Origin: JAVXNW01 sp036645575
GTDB taxonomy: Bacteria > Bacillota > Clostridia > Christensenellales > Aristaeellaceae
Length of the DNA stretch: 7,202 nt
Direction of reading: 5' to 3'
Assembly: GCA_036645575.1 (NCBI GenBank)
Contig: JAVXNW010000115.1
Location: 1-7,202, forward strand
The notes under the pieces are model-generated. The model worked only from the letters and a program-made list of their open reading frames with translations. It had not been told where the DNA came from and did not search any database. This document shows, in pieces, positions 1 through 6,154 of the stretch; position 1 is the first letter of the stretch, and each line of letters opens with the position of its first letter. The translations under genes were made by a program, and so were the position numbers.

Positions 1-210
1 GACACCTATACACCGGATTGCTACGATCGCCACAATCGCTACATGGTCGATAAATCTTCCGCAGTACTGTCTGTATACAATGAGTTGGGATGCGAAGAAA
101 CGGCTTCCACGACGAAATACGCGCGTCAGCAGGGCAAAGAGCTTGTGGTCATCGACCCTGCTACGCTAAAACGCACGGTGATCCCAGCGCAGACAATCGA
201 ATCACTTTAA
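1..210 (+). CDS. SLOG/DUF1273-like protein, C-terminal fragment
   Basis: Reading frame 1 is open from the window edge to a TAA at 208-210, giving the last 69 residues; the start lies outside the window. The fragment contains YTPDCYDRHNRYMVDKSSAV, then a VYN segment, then YARQQGKELVVIDP. This order (Y-T-P-x-C, R-N-x-Y-M-V-D-x-S, then a Rossmann-like strand ending in I-D/N-P) is the C-terminal half of the SLOG/DUF1273 (YpsA/DprA-like) fold, which in related proteins binds nucleotide-type ligands. The usual Gly-Gly-Thr of this part appears changed to C-E-E-T-A-S-T. Such proteins are often found on phage or plasmid-derived accessory DNA, but the cellular role is not established. The gene converges on the ferredoxin operon and is not part of it. 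Family assignment is fairly sure; function is unknown. Confidence 0.72.
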   Translation, partial: DTYTPDCYDRHNRYMVDKSSAVLSVYNELGCEETASTTKYARQQGKELVVIDPATLKRTVIPAQTIESL

Positions 211-295
211 GGCACTCATGCCACCCACTTGGGAACTTATTCACATTTGGCGACTTTACGCGTTTGCTTTGCCGTAGGCAAAATAATTCTACATT

Positions 296-326
296 AAAAA
301 ACGCGCTCGGCAGAAGCCGGGCGCGT
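296..326 (-). terminator. Hairpin with U-tract, minus strand
   Basis: Arms 301-310 (ACGCGCTCGG) and 317-326 (CCGGGCGCGT) pair over 10 bp with one G-T type mismatch and a 6-nt loop. Read on the minus strand, the stem is followed by five Ts (complement of 296-300), the form of an intrinsic terminator. It lies about 190 nt beyond the ferredoxin stop, behind the stronger terminator at 417-452, so it may be a backup. Confidence 0.6.
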
Positions 327-378
327 AAGACAATCCATTGAATCGGTTCACCTCATGCTTGGGATGAAATGGGGTTGG

Positions 379-420
379 TTTTGAGCGATGCGCTTCCCTA
401 GGGAACCGCATCGCTCAAAA
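379..420. repeat. Long near-perfect palindrome (14-bp arms)
   Basis: TTTTGAGCGATGCG (379-392) is the exact reverse complement of CGCATCGCTCAAAA (407-420). The centre (394-405, TTCCCTAGGGAA) is itself a perfect 12-bp palindrome, separated from the outer arms by one mismatched C on each side. The whole 42 bp can fold as one long hairpin on either strand. There is no T-run outside the arms, so it is not a textbook terminator on its own. It may act with the neighbouring hairpins as a bidirectional transcription barrier between convergent genes. Confidence 0.6.
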
Positions 421-452
421 AATCCGCTTTCAAGGGCTACTTGAAAGCGGAT
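417..452 (-). terminator. Intrinsic terminator of the rubredoxin-ferredoxin operon
   Basis: ATCCGCTTTCAAG (422-434) and CTTGAAAGCGGAT (440-452) form a perfect 13-bp stem with a 5-nt loop (GGCTA). On the minus strand the stem runs straight into a T-tract (complement of 417-422). It lies 66 nt downstream of the ferredoxin stop codon and is the obvious end of that transcript. The same A/T-tract also belongs to one arm of the palindrome at 379-420, so the two structures share bases. Confidence 0.8.
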
Positions 453-517
453 GATTGTCGTTGTTGCTAAGCGCACGCTGAAGCATCACGTCTGGGCAAC
501 AGCCCCATTCAATCTTT

Positions 518-1021
518 TTACAATTGCGCGGCTTCGTTGTTCGGGATCAGCGCGAGCAGTTTTTGGGCGACGTCGATCGGGAAGTCCGGCGCGGGGGGAT
601 TGTCCACCAGCGCCTGCAAAAACGCGTGCGTGTTGGCGCTCTGCGGGAGCATGTATCCGGCCTCGCGCAGGATGTCCTCGCCCATCAGGCGATTGGACTG
701 CGCAAGGGCGGTGAGCAACTGGCGAAGCGCCGGATCATCCGCCGTCTCGGCAAGCTGCAAGGCGACCTTCTCCTGCTGCGCCTTGCTGCGCGCAAGCGCC
801 TTCATGGCGCTTTCAACCTGCGCGGTCTTGGCCTGCTGCGGCGGAAATTCGCTTGGCACCATGGAGATCGCGCCCGACGGGCAGGCGGCCGCGCACACGC
901 CGCAGCCAATGCACTTCTTGACGTCGATGATGCTGTTCTCGGTATCGGTCGCGCCCGTGGGGCAGACGTAGAGGCACAGACAATCCTTTGTGCACAGCCT
1001 GATGGTTCTTACTGCATACAT
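518..1021 (-). CDS. 4Fe-4S dicluster-type ferredoxin with C-terminal helical extension
   Basis: The 167-residue protein begins with two cysteine motifs. The second, C37-x2-C40-x2-C43-x3-C47-P, is a canonical [4Fe-4S] site. The first is C10-x3-C14-x-C16-x3-C20-P, so one cysteine is displaced by one residue (Asp at 13 where Cys is usual). I recall the CTKDCLC pattern in other clostridial proteins of this kind, so it is probably a family trait and not damage. Residues about 60-167 are rich in Ala, Gln and Leu and look helical, with no further cysteines. The likely role is electron transfer in the cytoplasm, perhaps with the rubredoxin-like protein encoded just upstream. The ATG is preceded by AAAGGAGGT with an 8-nt gap, overlapping the end of the upstream gene; the genes are 6 nt apart and clearly one operon. 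The partner enzyme is not visible. Confidence 0.85.
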   Translation of the reverse strand: MYAVRTIRLCTKDCLCLYVCPTGATDTENSIIDVKKCIGCGVCAAACPSGAISMVPSEFPPQQAKTAQVESAMKALARSKAQQEKVALQLAETADDPALRQLLTALAQSNRLMGEDILREAGYMLPQSANTHAFLQALVDNPPAPDFPIDVAQKLLALIPNNEAAQL

Positions 1022-1027
1022 GTTGGG

Positions 1028-1693
1028 CTACCTCCTTTCTATCTGGGCAATTTTCCAGCTGGGCACCTTGCACACCGGGCACAGCGCCGGCGGCACGTCG
1101 CCCACATAGACAAACCCGCACGTCTCGCACACATACACATGCGTGCGCTCGATAAACGCGCTGCCCTCGCTCTTGTAGCGGCTGAGCAGCGACGAGAGGA
1201 TGTGGCTCACCTTTTCGCTCCACACAAGCGCGCGCAGCGCGCCGCGATCGGGGCCCGCGCCTGCCTGCGCGTTCGCCTTGGCAAAGCCCTCGCTCAAGTC
1301 GTTTTGCACAAGCGCCCACAGCTTGTCGGTGCCCGCCCCATTCACTTCGGGCGTGCGCGCCTTAAAGTAATCCGCCAGCTGCGTAAACAGCGCCGATTCT
1401 TCTTTCAGGTACTGCTTTTCGCAGCCCCTTGCCAAGTTGGAGCACAAAAGCGACATCTCGCCAACCGACAGCTCGCGCATCTCCCCCGCGTCGTCCTGCG
1501 CAATGGCCTCGGGCTTGTCCGCGACCTTTTCCGCTGCCTGCTCCCGGAAGTTCGACTTTGCCGCACCGCAAAGCGGGCAGACCCAGTCGGGCGGCAGGTC
1601 TTCCCATTTCGTGCCGGGTGCAATCCCGGCGGACGGAATGCCTGCGGCTTCGTCGTAGACAAATCCGCAGATGTTGCAAACATACTTCTTCAT
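1028..1693 (-). CDS. Two-rubredoxin, rubrerythrin-like protein
   Basis: The 221-residue protein has three parts. Residues 1-50 are a complete rubredoxin: C6-x2-C9-G and C39-P-L-C42-G with the usual G-x-x-P-G-T-x-W-x-D-L-P-x-D-W between. Residues about 74-180 are helical and resemble the rubrerythrin four-helix region, but I do not see the full Glu/His set of a diiron site; E92, E99 and E160-x3-H164 are only possible ligands. Residues 186-221 form a short rubrerythrin-type rubredoxin domain with C189-x2-C192-G and C205-P-V-C208. Such proteins usually act in peroxide or oxygen defence or carry electrons in anaerobes; the substrate here is unproven. The start was set at the ATG of MKKYVC because AAGGAGG lies 7 nt upstream. 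The frame is open a further 26 codons upstream, but those residues match no rubredoxin and no ribosome binding site was seen there. Confidence 0.88.
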   Translation of the reverse strand: MKKYVCNICGFVYDEAAGIPSAGIAPGTKWEDLPPDWVCPLCGAAKSNFREQAAEKVADKPEAIAQDDAGEMRELSVGEMSLLCSNLARGCEKQYLKEESALFTQLADYFKARTPEVNGAGTDKLWALVQNDLSEGFAKANAQAGAGPDRGALRALVWSEKVSHILSSLLSRYKSEGSAFIERTHVYVCETCGFVYVGDVPPALCPVCKVPSWKIAQIERR

Positions 1694-1777
1694 GTCTTGG
1701 CCTCCTTCAATCAGATGTTTCCCGGACACCCAACGCGCTTGTGTCCTTCTTTGTACTTTATACCCATCCACATGCCG

Positions 1778-1786
1778 ATTCTATCA
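1778..1786 (-). promoter_or_regulatory. Possible extended -10 promoter of the rubredoxin operon
   Basis: On the minus strand the sequence reads TGATAGAAT, an extended -10 (TGnTAnAAT) about 85 nt upstream of the ATG. No good -35 is found at 16-18 nt. A second -10-like TATAAA lies at 1757-1762, with TTGTGA 21 nt upstream, too far for a normal promoter. The leader contains a small hairpin (1724-1729 with 1741-1746, GGACAC/GTGTCC). A promoter is needed here because a terminator lies just upstream. Confidence 0.35.
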
Positions 1787-1840
1787 CAAAAGGCGCGCTT
1801 TGCTTCCTTAGAGAAGCGCTTTTGGGCAACTTCCCGATAC

Positions 1841-1878
1841 AAAAAGCGACCGCGCCTTGTTGCTTGGCGCGGTCGCTT
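1841..1878 (-). terminator. Intrinsic terminator after the unknown membrane protein gene
   Basis: AAGCGACCGCGCC (1844-1856) and GGCGCGGTCGCTT (1866-1878) form a perfect, GC-rich 13-bp stem with a 9-nt loop. On the minus strand it is followed by a T-tract (complement of 1841-1845). It lies about 40 nt past the stop codon of the gene at 1919-2818 and isolates the rubredoxin operon from it. Confidence 0.85.
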
Positions 1879-1918
1879 GGTCACTTGGCGGATAGGGCTC
1901 GATTCCCCTTGCCCGCGA

Positions 1919-2818
1919 TCAGCCCAGATAGTCGAGCTTCACCTTGTAGTTGTCGCTGGTCGAGAAGTAGTCCACCGTGATCTGCACGTTGTTCTTTTTG
2001 TAGACGGCGGAAACGATGTTGTTGCTGGGCTCAAAGGCGCCCGAGAGCGTCCAGCCCGCGCTTTCCAGCGCATTCACGTACTCGAGCGCGTCCACCGTGG
2101 TCGCGTCGCGGTAGGTCAGGATGCGGCTGCCCGCGCCCACGCCATCCTCGACCGAGACCAGCTTCCCGGTTTGGGGCAGCACAAACGCGCTGTAAGTCGG
2201 GTCCGCCCAGTCGTAGCGCGGCTCGTCGTACAGCGATACGCGGTTTTCCTGGTTGCTCGTCACCAAGTGAATCTCGACGCCGTCAAGGTTCACTACGCTC
2301 AGCCGTGGCGTGCGCACAAAGATGGCCGCGCCCGCCTCCGCAAGCTTCGCGATGTAGGCGTCAAACGCCTTGGCGGTCGATGACGGCACGATCACGTCTG
2401 CATAGCCGCTGCCGGAACGCGTCTCGTAGGCCTCCGATTCCAAGACCGGAACGTCGGGGAACGCGTCTGCCGGCCACGCGTTGACCGGCTTGGGGATCGC
2501 GCTGGCGGACGGCAGCGCGTCAGGCGCCGCACCGTTTATCGCGTTGTCGATCGGCGTCACCGGCTGAACGCTGTTTTTCTCGCGCTCCAGTCGGCTGTTC
2601 GTCCACACAATGGAGCCATATAGCGCCGCCGCCACAACCAGTGCCGCCAGCGTCGCAACCACGATATATTGAATCCACTGCTTCCTGCGCTCGCGGATCA
2701 GATCCTCTTCAAGCGAAAAGACATCTTCGTCATACTGGTCTTCCTGCTCTTGCTGCATATCCTCGTCGTCCAGCACTTCTTCGTCGTTTAAATGTCTCTC
2801 ATGATTTCGATGTTCCAT
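1919..2818 (-). CDS. Unknown single-pass membrane protein with duplicated extracytoplasmic domain
   Basis: I do not recognise this family. The 299-residue protein has a very acidic N-terminus (about residues 10-40, many Asp, Glu and Gln), a basic stop-transfer stretch (RERRKQ, 42-47), one membrane segment (about 48-72) and an outer C-terminal part. That part begins with a Pro/Ala-rich linker (83-125) and then shows two similar units: AFDAYIAKLAEAG (151-163) followed by strands to about 198, and VDALEYVNALESAG (242-255) followed by strands to the C-terminus. Each is a helix ending in A-G, then a hairpin of strands. The topology is inferred to be N-in, C-out. The start was set at MEHRNHE because AAGGGGG lies 9 nt upstream and the promoter at 2853-2882 places transcription start near 2846; two in-frame ATGs further upstream would fall in the promoter. 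It is transcribed alone, between mgtC and a terminator. Confidence 0.8.
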   Translation of the reverse strand: MEHRNHERHLNDEEVLDDEDMQQEQEDQYDEDVFSLEEDLIRERRKQWIQYIVVATLAALVVAAALYGSIVWTNSRLEREKNSVQPVTPIDNAINGAAPDALPSASAIPKPVNAWPADAFPDVPVLESEAYETRSGSGYADVIVPSSTAKAFDAYIAKLAEAGAAIFVRTPRLSVVNLDGVEIHLVTSNQENRVSLYDEPRYDWADPTYSAFVLPQTGKLVSVEDGVGAGSRILTYRDATTVDALEYVNALESAGWTLSGAFEPSNNIVSAVYKKNNVQITVDYFSTSDNYKVKLDYLG

Positions 2819-2852
2819 GTCGGCATGCCCCCTTGCTTGTCGCGTTGGTGCC

Positions 2853-2882
2853 ATTATAGCATACCCATCCAACTGGTTTCAA
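2853..2882 (-). promoter_or_regulatory. Sigma-A-type promoter of the unknown membrane protein gene
   Basis: On the minus strand there is TTGAAA (2877-2882), an 18-nt spacer, then TATAAT (2853-2858) preceded by TGC, making an extended -10. The -10 is a perfect match and the -35 matches 5 of 6. Transcription would start near 2846, leaving a leader of about 28 nt with the ribosome binding site. This also decides the start codon of the gene. Confidence 0.8.
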
Positions 2883-2943
2883 TCGCTTGCGCGCACTTTC
2901 CCTTCACAAACAAATATTTCGCGCATATCCTCCGCCCGCCTCC

Positions 2944-3627
2944 CTATGTATTGGTGGTGCGGATGCTCTGGACGTTGATGTGTTCGGAAAGCGTCACCAC
3001 GATGTCGCGGTAGGTGAGCCCCGCCGGAAGGTGCAATTCGTACATGTTCGTGTACAGGTTGTTGCCGCCCGGCAGGCTTTCGACGTTAAAGTCGATGTCC
3101 AGCACTTGAATGCCGCTCTCGTCAAAGTAGCGGTTGATAAAGTCGATCGTCTCCACCCGGTGGATGAACTTGATCTCCACCTTCTTGTTCACATTGACGT
3201 GCACGATCTTTTGCAGCACCAGCAGCACCGTCATCACCAGCACGCACCCGACCATGGCGATCAGGTAGTAGCCCATGCCGACCGCTATGCCCAGGCACGC
3301 GGCGTTCCACAGCGAAGCCGCCGTCGTCAGCCCGGCGATCTTCTTGCGCGCCGTGAATATGGTGCCCGCGCCCAGGAAACCTATGCCGCTGACCACTTGG
3401 GCGCTGATGCGACCCATGCTGAAGTTGAGGCCATGAAAGCCTGCGCCCATGGCCAGCACCTCGTCGCGAATGCTGCACTCAATCAGCGCAATGACGCACG
3501 CGCCAAGGCACACGAGCACATGCGTGCGCATGCCGGCCGGGCGGTTCTTGCGCTCGCGCTCAACGCCGATCACCGTGCCAATCAGGATGGCGATGACGAT
3601 GCGAATAACGATCTCCCACGGGCTCAT
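2944..3627 (-). CDS. MgtC/SapB family membrane protein
   Basis: The 227-residue protein carries the MgtC hallmark motifs in order: G-T-V-I-G-V-E-R-E-R (17-26), AGMRTHVLVCLGA (31-43), GIGFLGAGTI (81-90) and GLTTAASLWNAACLGIAVG (99-117). Hydrophobic segments at about 5-22, 36-52, 76-91, 104-118 and 120-140 give the usual multi-pass membrane core. Residues about 148-220 look like the ACT-like cytoplasmic domain of longer MgtC members. The family is linked to magnesium limitation and, in pathogens, survival in macrophages; many members in free-living bacteria have no known function. The start was set at the ATG at 3627, about 8 nt after GGAGAGGGG; the codon just before it is TTG and could also serve. 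No promoter was found, so read-through from khpB is possible. Adjacent genes give no functional hint. Confidence 0.9.
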   Translation of the reverse strand: MSPWEIVIRIVIAILIGTVIGVERERKNRPAGMRTHVLVCLGACVIALIECSIRDEVLAMGAGFHGLNFSMGRISAQVVSGIGFLGAGTIFTARKKIAGLTTAASLWNAACLGIAVGMGYYLIAMVGCVLVMTVLLVLQKIVHVNVNKKVEIKFIHRVETIDFINRYFDESGIQVLDIDFNVESLPGGNNLYTNMYELHLPAGLTYRDIVVTLSEHINVQSIRTTNT

Positions 3628-3706
3628 CAATGATTCCCCTCTCCTAAAGCGCTGGGCGGGGTGGGATCAAAAGTGCGCTTGACAATTTTTCGCCGCTTAT
3701 ACAGTC

Positions 3707-3754
3707 GACCACGGCGAACCAGACGCGCCCCTGCGCATCCGGTTCGGCGTGGTC
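3707..3754. repeat. Large hairpin between khpB and mgtC
   Basis: GACCACGGCGAACC (3707-3720) and GGTTCGGCGTGGTC (3741-3754) pair over 14 bp with one internal mismatch. The 20-nt loop contains a second short stem (GCGC at 3725-3728 and 3733-3736). On the minus strand, past the stem, the sequence is GACTGTATAAGC with no T-run, so it is not a normal intrinsic terminator. It may weaken read-through from khpB into mgtC, protect the khpB mRNA end, or bind a protein. Confidence 0.5.
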
Positions 3755-3776
3755 ATGCGGCGATGGCCGCCGTGGC

Positions 3777-4889
3777 CTATTTGAGCGTAATGATCACGCG
3801 GCGATACGGCTCGTCGCCCTCTGAATGGGTGGTGACATAGGGGTTATCCTGAAGCGCCGCGTGCAATACGCGCCGCTCGCTCGGGTTCATCGGCTCGAGC
3901 GCGACCCGGTGCCCGGTCTTGCGCGCGCGGTTGGCCATGCGCTCCGCAAGGCGCTTAAGCGCCTCTTCGCGCTTGGCGCGGTAGTGCTCGGTGTCCAGCG
4001 TCACCCGCAGGTACTCCTCGCGCCCCTTGTTGACCTCGAGGCTGGCGAGATACTGCATCGCGTCGAGCGTCTCGCCACGGCGGCCGATCAGCACGCCCAG
4101 CGTGTCGCCCATCATCTGCACCTGCAAATGCCCCTCGGTCTCCTTGAGCCGGATCTCGACGTCCACGTGCATGAGCGTCGTCAGCTGCTTTAAAAACTCG
4201 TATGCGCACTTGCCGTCTTCGGAAAGCGTCGCCAGGTCAAGCGCCGGCAAATCCTCCATCGAGGGCGGTTCGGGCGCGGGTCGGTTCTGCGCGCGCTCCG
4301 GGCGCTCCGGACGTCCGCCTTCCGGCCTTCCGGCCTCCTCGGGACGCGGCTTGCGCGGACGGGGCGGGCGCGCGGGGCGGGGCGGACGCGCGACTTGCGC
4401 AAGCGTGCCGTCCTCGTTCTTGAGCGGCTGCTCCGGCTTGCGCGCGGGCATGGGGCGCGCTTCCGGCCTGCCTTCCGGCCTACCTTCGGGTCTGCCTTCC
4501 GGCCTTTGCGCGGGTCTTCCCTCGGGCTTCGCGGAAAGTTTGGGCTCCGCCTTGGGCGCGGGTCTTCCCTCCGGCTTTACTTCGGGCTTGACCTCGGGCT
4601 TGACTTCGGGCTTTATCTCAGGCTTGACTTCGGGCTTTACTTCGGGCTTTTTGGGTTTCTTGATCGGCTCGGGCTGCTGGTCGAGCGAGAAGATGGGCAT
4701 TTCGAAGTCCGGCTCCGCCTCCCTGACCGTCAGGCGCACGCGCGCCAACTTTCCAAACATGCCAAACAACCCGGGGCTTCCGTACTCAAGCACGTCGATT
4801 GAGACGTCGCTTGAGGTCTTTCCAAGCTCTCTTAAACCGGCCTGAACGGCGTCTTCCACCGTCTTGCCGCTTTTTTCGATGTAACTCAC
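3777..4889 (-). CDS. khpB: RNA-binding protein KhpB/Jag (Jag_N-KH-R3H)
   Basis: The 370-residue protein has the standard Jag order. Residues 1-56 are the Jag_N domain (EKSGKTVEDAVQ and the GSPGLFGMFGK loop). Residues about 226-300 are a KH domain with the GxxG loop IGRRG (268-272). Residues about 304-369 are the R3H domain with R339-x3-H343. Between lies a very long, disordered, highly charged linker (about 70-210) with KPEV and RPEG tetrapeptide repeats. Family members are usually about 200-250 residues long; the linker accounts for the excess. KhpB binds RNA in the cytoplasm, usually with KhpA, and affects cell elongation and division in streptococci. The start codon is GTG, overlapping the yidC stop by 4 nt (GTGA), with AGAGGAGGT upstream, so it is translationally coupled to yidC. 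The KH and R3H signatures make the call secure. Confidence 0.95.
   Translation of the reverse strand: MSYIEKSGKTVEDAVQAGLRELGKTSSDVSIDVLEYGSPGLFGMFGKLARVRLTVREAEPDFEMPIFSLDQQPEPIKKPKKPEVKPEVKPEIKPEVKPEVKPEVKPEGRPAPKAEPKLSAKPEGRPAQRPEGRPEGRPEGRPEARPMPARKPEQPLKNEDGTLAQVARPPRPARPPRPRKPRPEEAGRPEGGRPERPERAQNRPAPEPPSMEDLPALDLATLSEDGKCAYEFLKQLTTLMHVDVEIRLKETEGHLQVQMMGDTLGVLIGRRGETLDAMQYLASLEVNKGREEYLRVTLDTEHYRAKREEALKRLAERMANRARKTGHRVALEPMNPSERRVLHAALQDNPYVTTHSEGDEPYRRVIITLK
4452..4529 (-). repeat. RPEG/KPEG tetrapeptide repeat in khpB
   Basis: This encodes KhpB residues 121-146: KPEG, RPAQ, three RPEG units, RPEA, then RP. At DNA level it is a degenerate 12-bp tandem repeat (plus strand form near TTCCGGCCTGCC). 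It forms the Arg-rich part of the linker, in contrast to the Lys-rich block encoded at 4566-4649. Confidence 0.8.
4566..4649 (-). repeat. KPEV tetrapeptide repeat in khpB
   Basis: This encodes KhpB residues 81-108, seven K-P-E-x units in a row (V, V, I, V, V, V, G). In DNA it is a 12-bp tandem repeat, with mostly third-position changes between units (plus strand form GGCTTGACTTCG or GGCTTTACTTCG). The near-identity suggests recent expansion by slippage, so unit number may vary between strains. Confidence 0.85.
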
Positions 4890-5821
4890 GGCTTTGTGAC
4901 CTCCTCTGGCGCACTCAAGCTCTTAGATTTTTTGTCGAGGAAGTAATTGATGACCACCTGCTGCACCATCATGATGATGTTGACCGCCACCCAGTAGATC
5001 GAGAACGCGGCGTTGTAGGTCGCGCAGATCCACACGGAGAACAGCGGGAAGAACCACTTCATGATCGCGTTTTGCGACTGCTGCTGGGAGGTCTGGTTTG
5101 CCGGCGTGGTCAATTGCGTGGTCAGGAACTGGGTCACGCCCGCCAGGATCGGCAATAGGAAGAGGCCGTTAAACTGGGCGGGGATTTGGATGGTCCAAAA
5201 GAGCATCGGCGCCTGATAGAGGTAGGTCGCTCCGCCCATCTGGGCGGCGATCGCGGCGTACTCGGGCGTCTTTAAGAACTCGCGCACGAGCGTCAGATTT
5301 TGCTCGGTCAAGAGCGTTCCGCTGATCGGCCCGATCGCGGAAAGTGGATCGCCGATCGCCGGGATGATCGTAGAGAGGAAGGAGTCGGGCTGATAGACGT
5401 TTTTGATCCACAGCCAGGACTGCATCTGCGCGGGGTCAAACGTGCCGTTCATCATGTTGAGCAGCATCTGCACCGTGTGCTCGTTGGCTACCACGCGCAT
5501 CGCGTCGAACATGCAAAACAGAATGGGCATTGACAAAAGCATCGGCAGGCACCCGCTCATCGGGCTTACCTTTTCCTTGCGGTACAGTTCGCTCATCTTC
5601 TGGTTGAGCTTGTCCCGGTCGTTTGCGTATTTTGCTTGCAGCGCGTTGACCTTGGGCTGCAAGTCGGTGACGCGGCGCATGGATTTTTTGCTTTTTACGT
5701 CAAGCGGCAAGAGCACCATGCGGATGAGAAGCGTGAACAGCACGACCGACCAGCCGTAGTTGCCCACAAAGGCGAAGATGTATTCCAAGATTTGCTTTAA
5801 AAACTCGCTGATAAAAAACAT
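4886..5821 (-). CDS. yidC: YidC/Oxa1 family membrane protein insertase
   Basis: The 311-residue protein inserts and folds membrane proteins, alone or with SecYEG. It has the Gram-positive five-segment core: TM1 about 21-41 with the conserved hydrophilic-groove arginine (R34 in TLLIRMVLLPL), a cytoplasmic charged helical hairpin (42-88), TM2 about 91-112, TM3 about 216-236, TM4 about 253-269 and TM5 about 272-295, ending in the basic tail KKSKS. The pattern MSGCLPMLLSMPILFCMF and FSIYWVAVNIIMMVQQ is typical. There is no lipobox, so unlike B. subtilis SpoIIIJ it is not predicted to be a lipoprotein. The outer loop between TM2 and TM3 (113-215) is long, with about 60 residues more than compact bacillar forms. 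The start ATG has GGAGG 10 nt upstream. It overlaps khpB and follows yidD by 120 nt. Confidence 0.96.
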   Translation of the reverse strand: MFFISEFLKQILEYIFAFVGNYGWSVVLFTLLIRMVLLPLDVKSKKSMRRVTDLQPKVNALQAKYANDRDKLNQKMSELYRKEKVSPMSGCLPMLLSMPILFCMFDAMRVVANEHTVQMLLNMMNGTFDPAQMQSWLWIKNVYQPDSFLSTIIPAIGDPLSAIGPISGTLLTEQNLTLVREFLKTPEYAAIAAQMGGATYLYQAPMLFWTIQIPAQFNGLFLLPILAGVTQFLTTQLTTPANQTSQQQSQNAIMKWFFPLFSVWICATYNAAFSIYWVAVNIIMMVQQVVINYFLDKKSKSLSAPEEVTKP

Positions 5822-5925
5822 GCAATGAATTCCTCCAAAACCTCTTTCGGTTCGACCGCGCCGGGCCGGGAAGAAGGTTTGCCACGCCGGAAAATCGACC
5901 CCTATCGGTTCTCCCGGCCTTTCGC

Positions 5926-5940
5926 GCCGATTCTATCGGC
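5926..5940. repeat. Short hairpin in the yidD-yidC gap
   Basis: GCCGAT and ATCGGC form a 6-bp stem with a 3-nt loop, starting right after the yidD stop codon. There is no T-run, so it is not a terminator. The rest of the 120-nt gap (5822-5941) holds the yidC ribosome binding site and no coding sequence that I can support. A mild effect on the yidD/yidC mRNA is possible. Confidence 0.35.
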
Positions 5941-5941
5941 C

Positions 5942-6154
5942 CTACGGCACCGGATCATAGCCGCCCTTGCACAGGGGATTGCACCTGAGGATACGCAAAA
6001 AAGCCATCCAGCCACCCTTCAGCGCGCCGTATCGCTCAATGGCCTCCATCGCATACGCTGAGCACGTAGGCGTAAAGCGACAGGCGGGCGGAAGGGACGG
6101 ACTGATCTGGCGTTTGTAAAAGCGAATGATGGCGAGCATGATCCGCTTCATCAT
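5942..6154 (-). CDS. yidD: Membrane protein insertion efficiency factor YidD
   Basis: The 70-residue protein matches the small YidD family along its whole length: IRFYKRQISPSLPPACRFTP, then TCSAYAMEAIERYGALKGG, then RILRCNPLCKGGYDPVP at the C-terminus. The cysteines at 25, 31, 58 and 62 are in family positions. It is thought to lie at the inner face of the membrane and help YidC-dependent insertion; its mechanism is not settled. The ATG overlaps the rnpA stop (ATGA), and GAGGAGG lies 7 nt upstream, so translation is probably coupled to rnpA. A second in-frame Met follows directly. Length and motifs are normal. Confidence 0.96.
   Translation of the reverse strand: MMKRIMLAIIRFYKRQISPSLPPACRFTPTCSAYAMEAIERYGALKGGWMAFLRILRCNPLCKGGYDPVP

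Noticed and set aside
237..245. TTATTCACA, a DnaA-box-like sequence
   Set aside because: A single site far from rpmH, with no second copy nearby. One match in 7 kb is not evidence for an origin.
1760..1785. ATACCCATCCA (also at 2861-2871) and GCCGATTCTATC (also at 5926-5937), both upstream of minus-strand genes
   Set aside because: One or two repeated words of this length are expected by chance in 7 kb, and their positions relative to the promoters differ.
524..2383. A 619-codon plus-strand open frame across the redox operon
   Set aside because: It is the antisense of well-supported minus-strand genes with rubredoxin and ferredoxin motifs. Its Arg/Ala/Leu-rich translation matches no family, and long false frames are common in GC-rich DNA.
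3679..3703. TTGACA and TATACA on the plus strand between mgtC and khpB
   Set aside because: The spacer is only 13 nt, too short for a sigma-A promoter, and no plus-strand gene follows.
3991..4845. A 284-codon plus-strand frame with Ser-Gly-Leu-Pro repeats
   Set aside because: This is the antisense reading of the KPEV/RPEG repeats of khpB, whose KH and R3H domains are certain.
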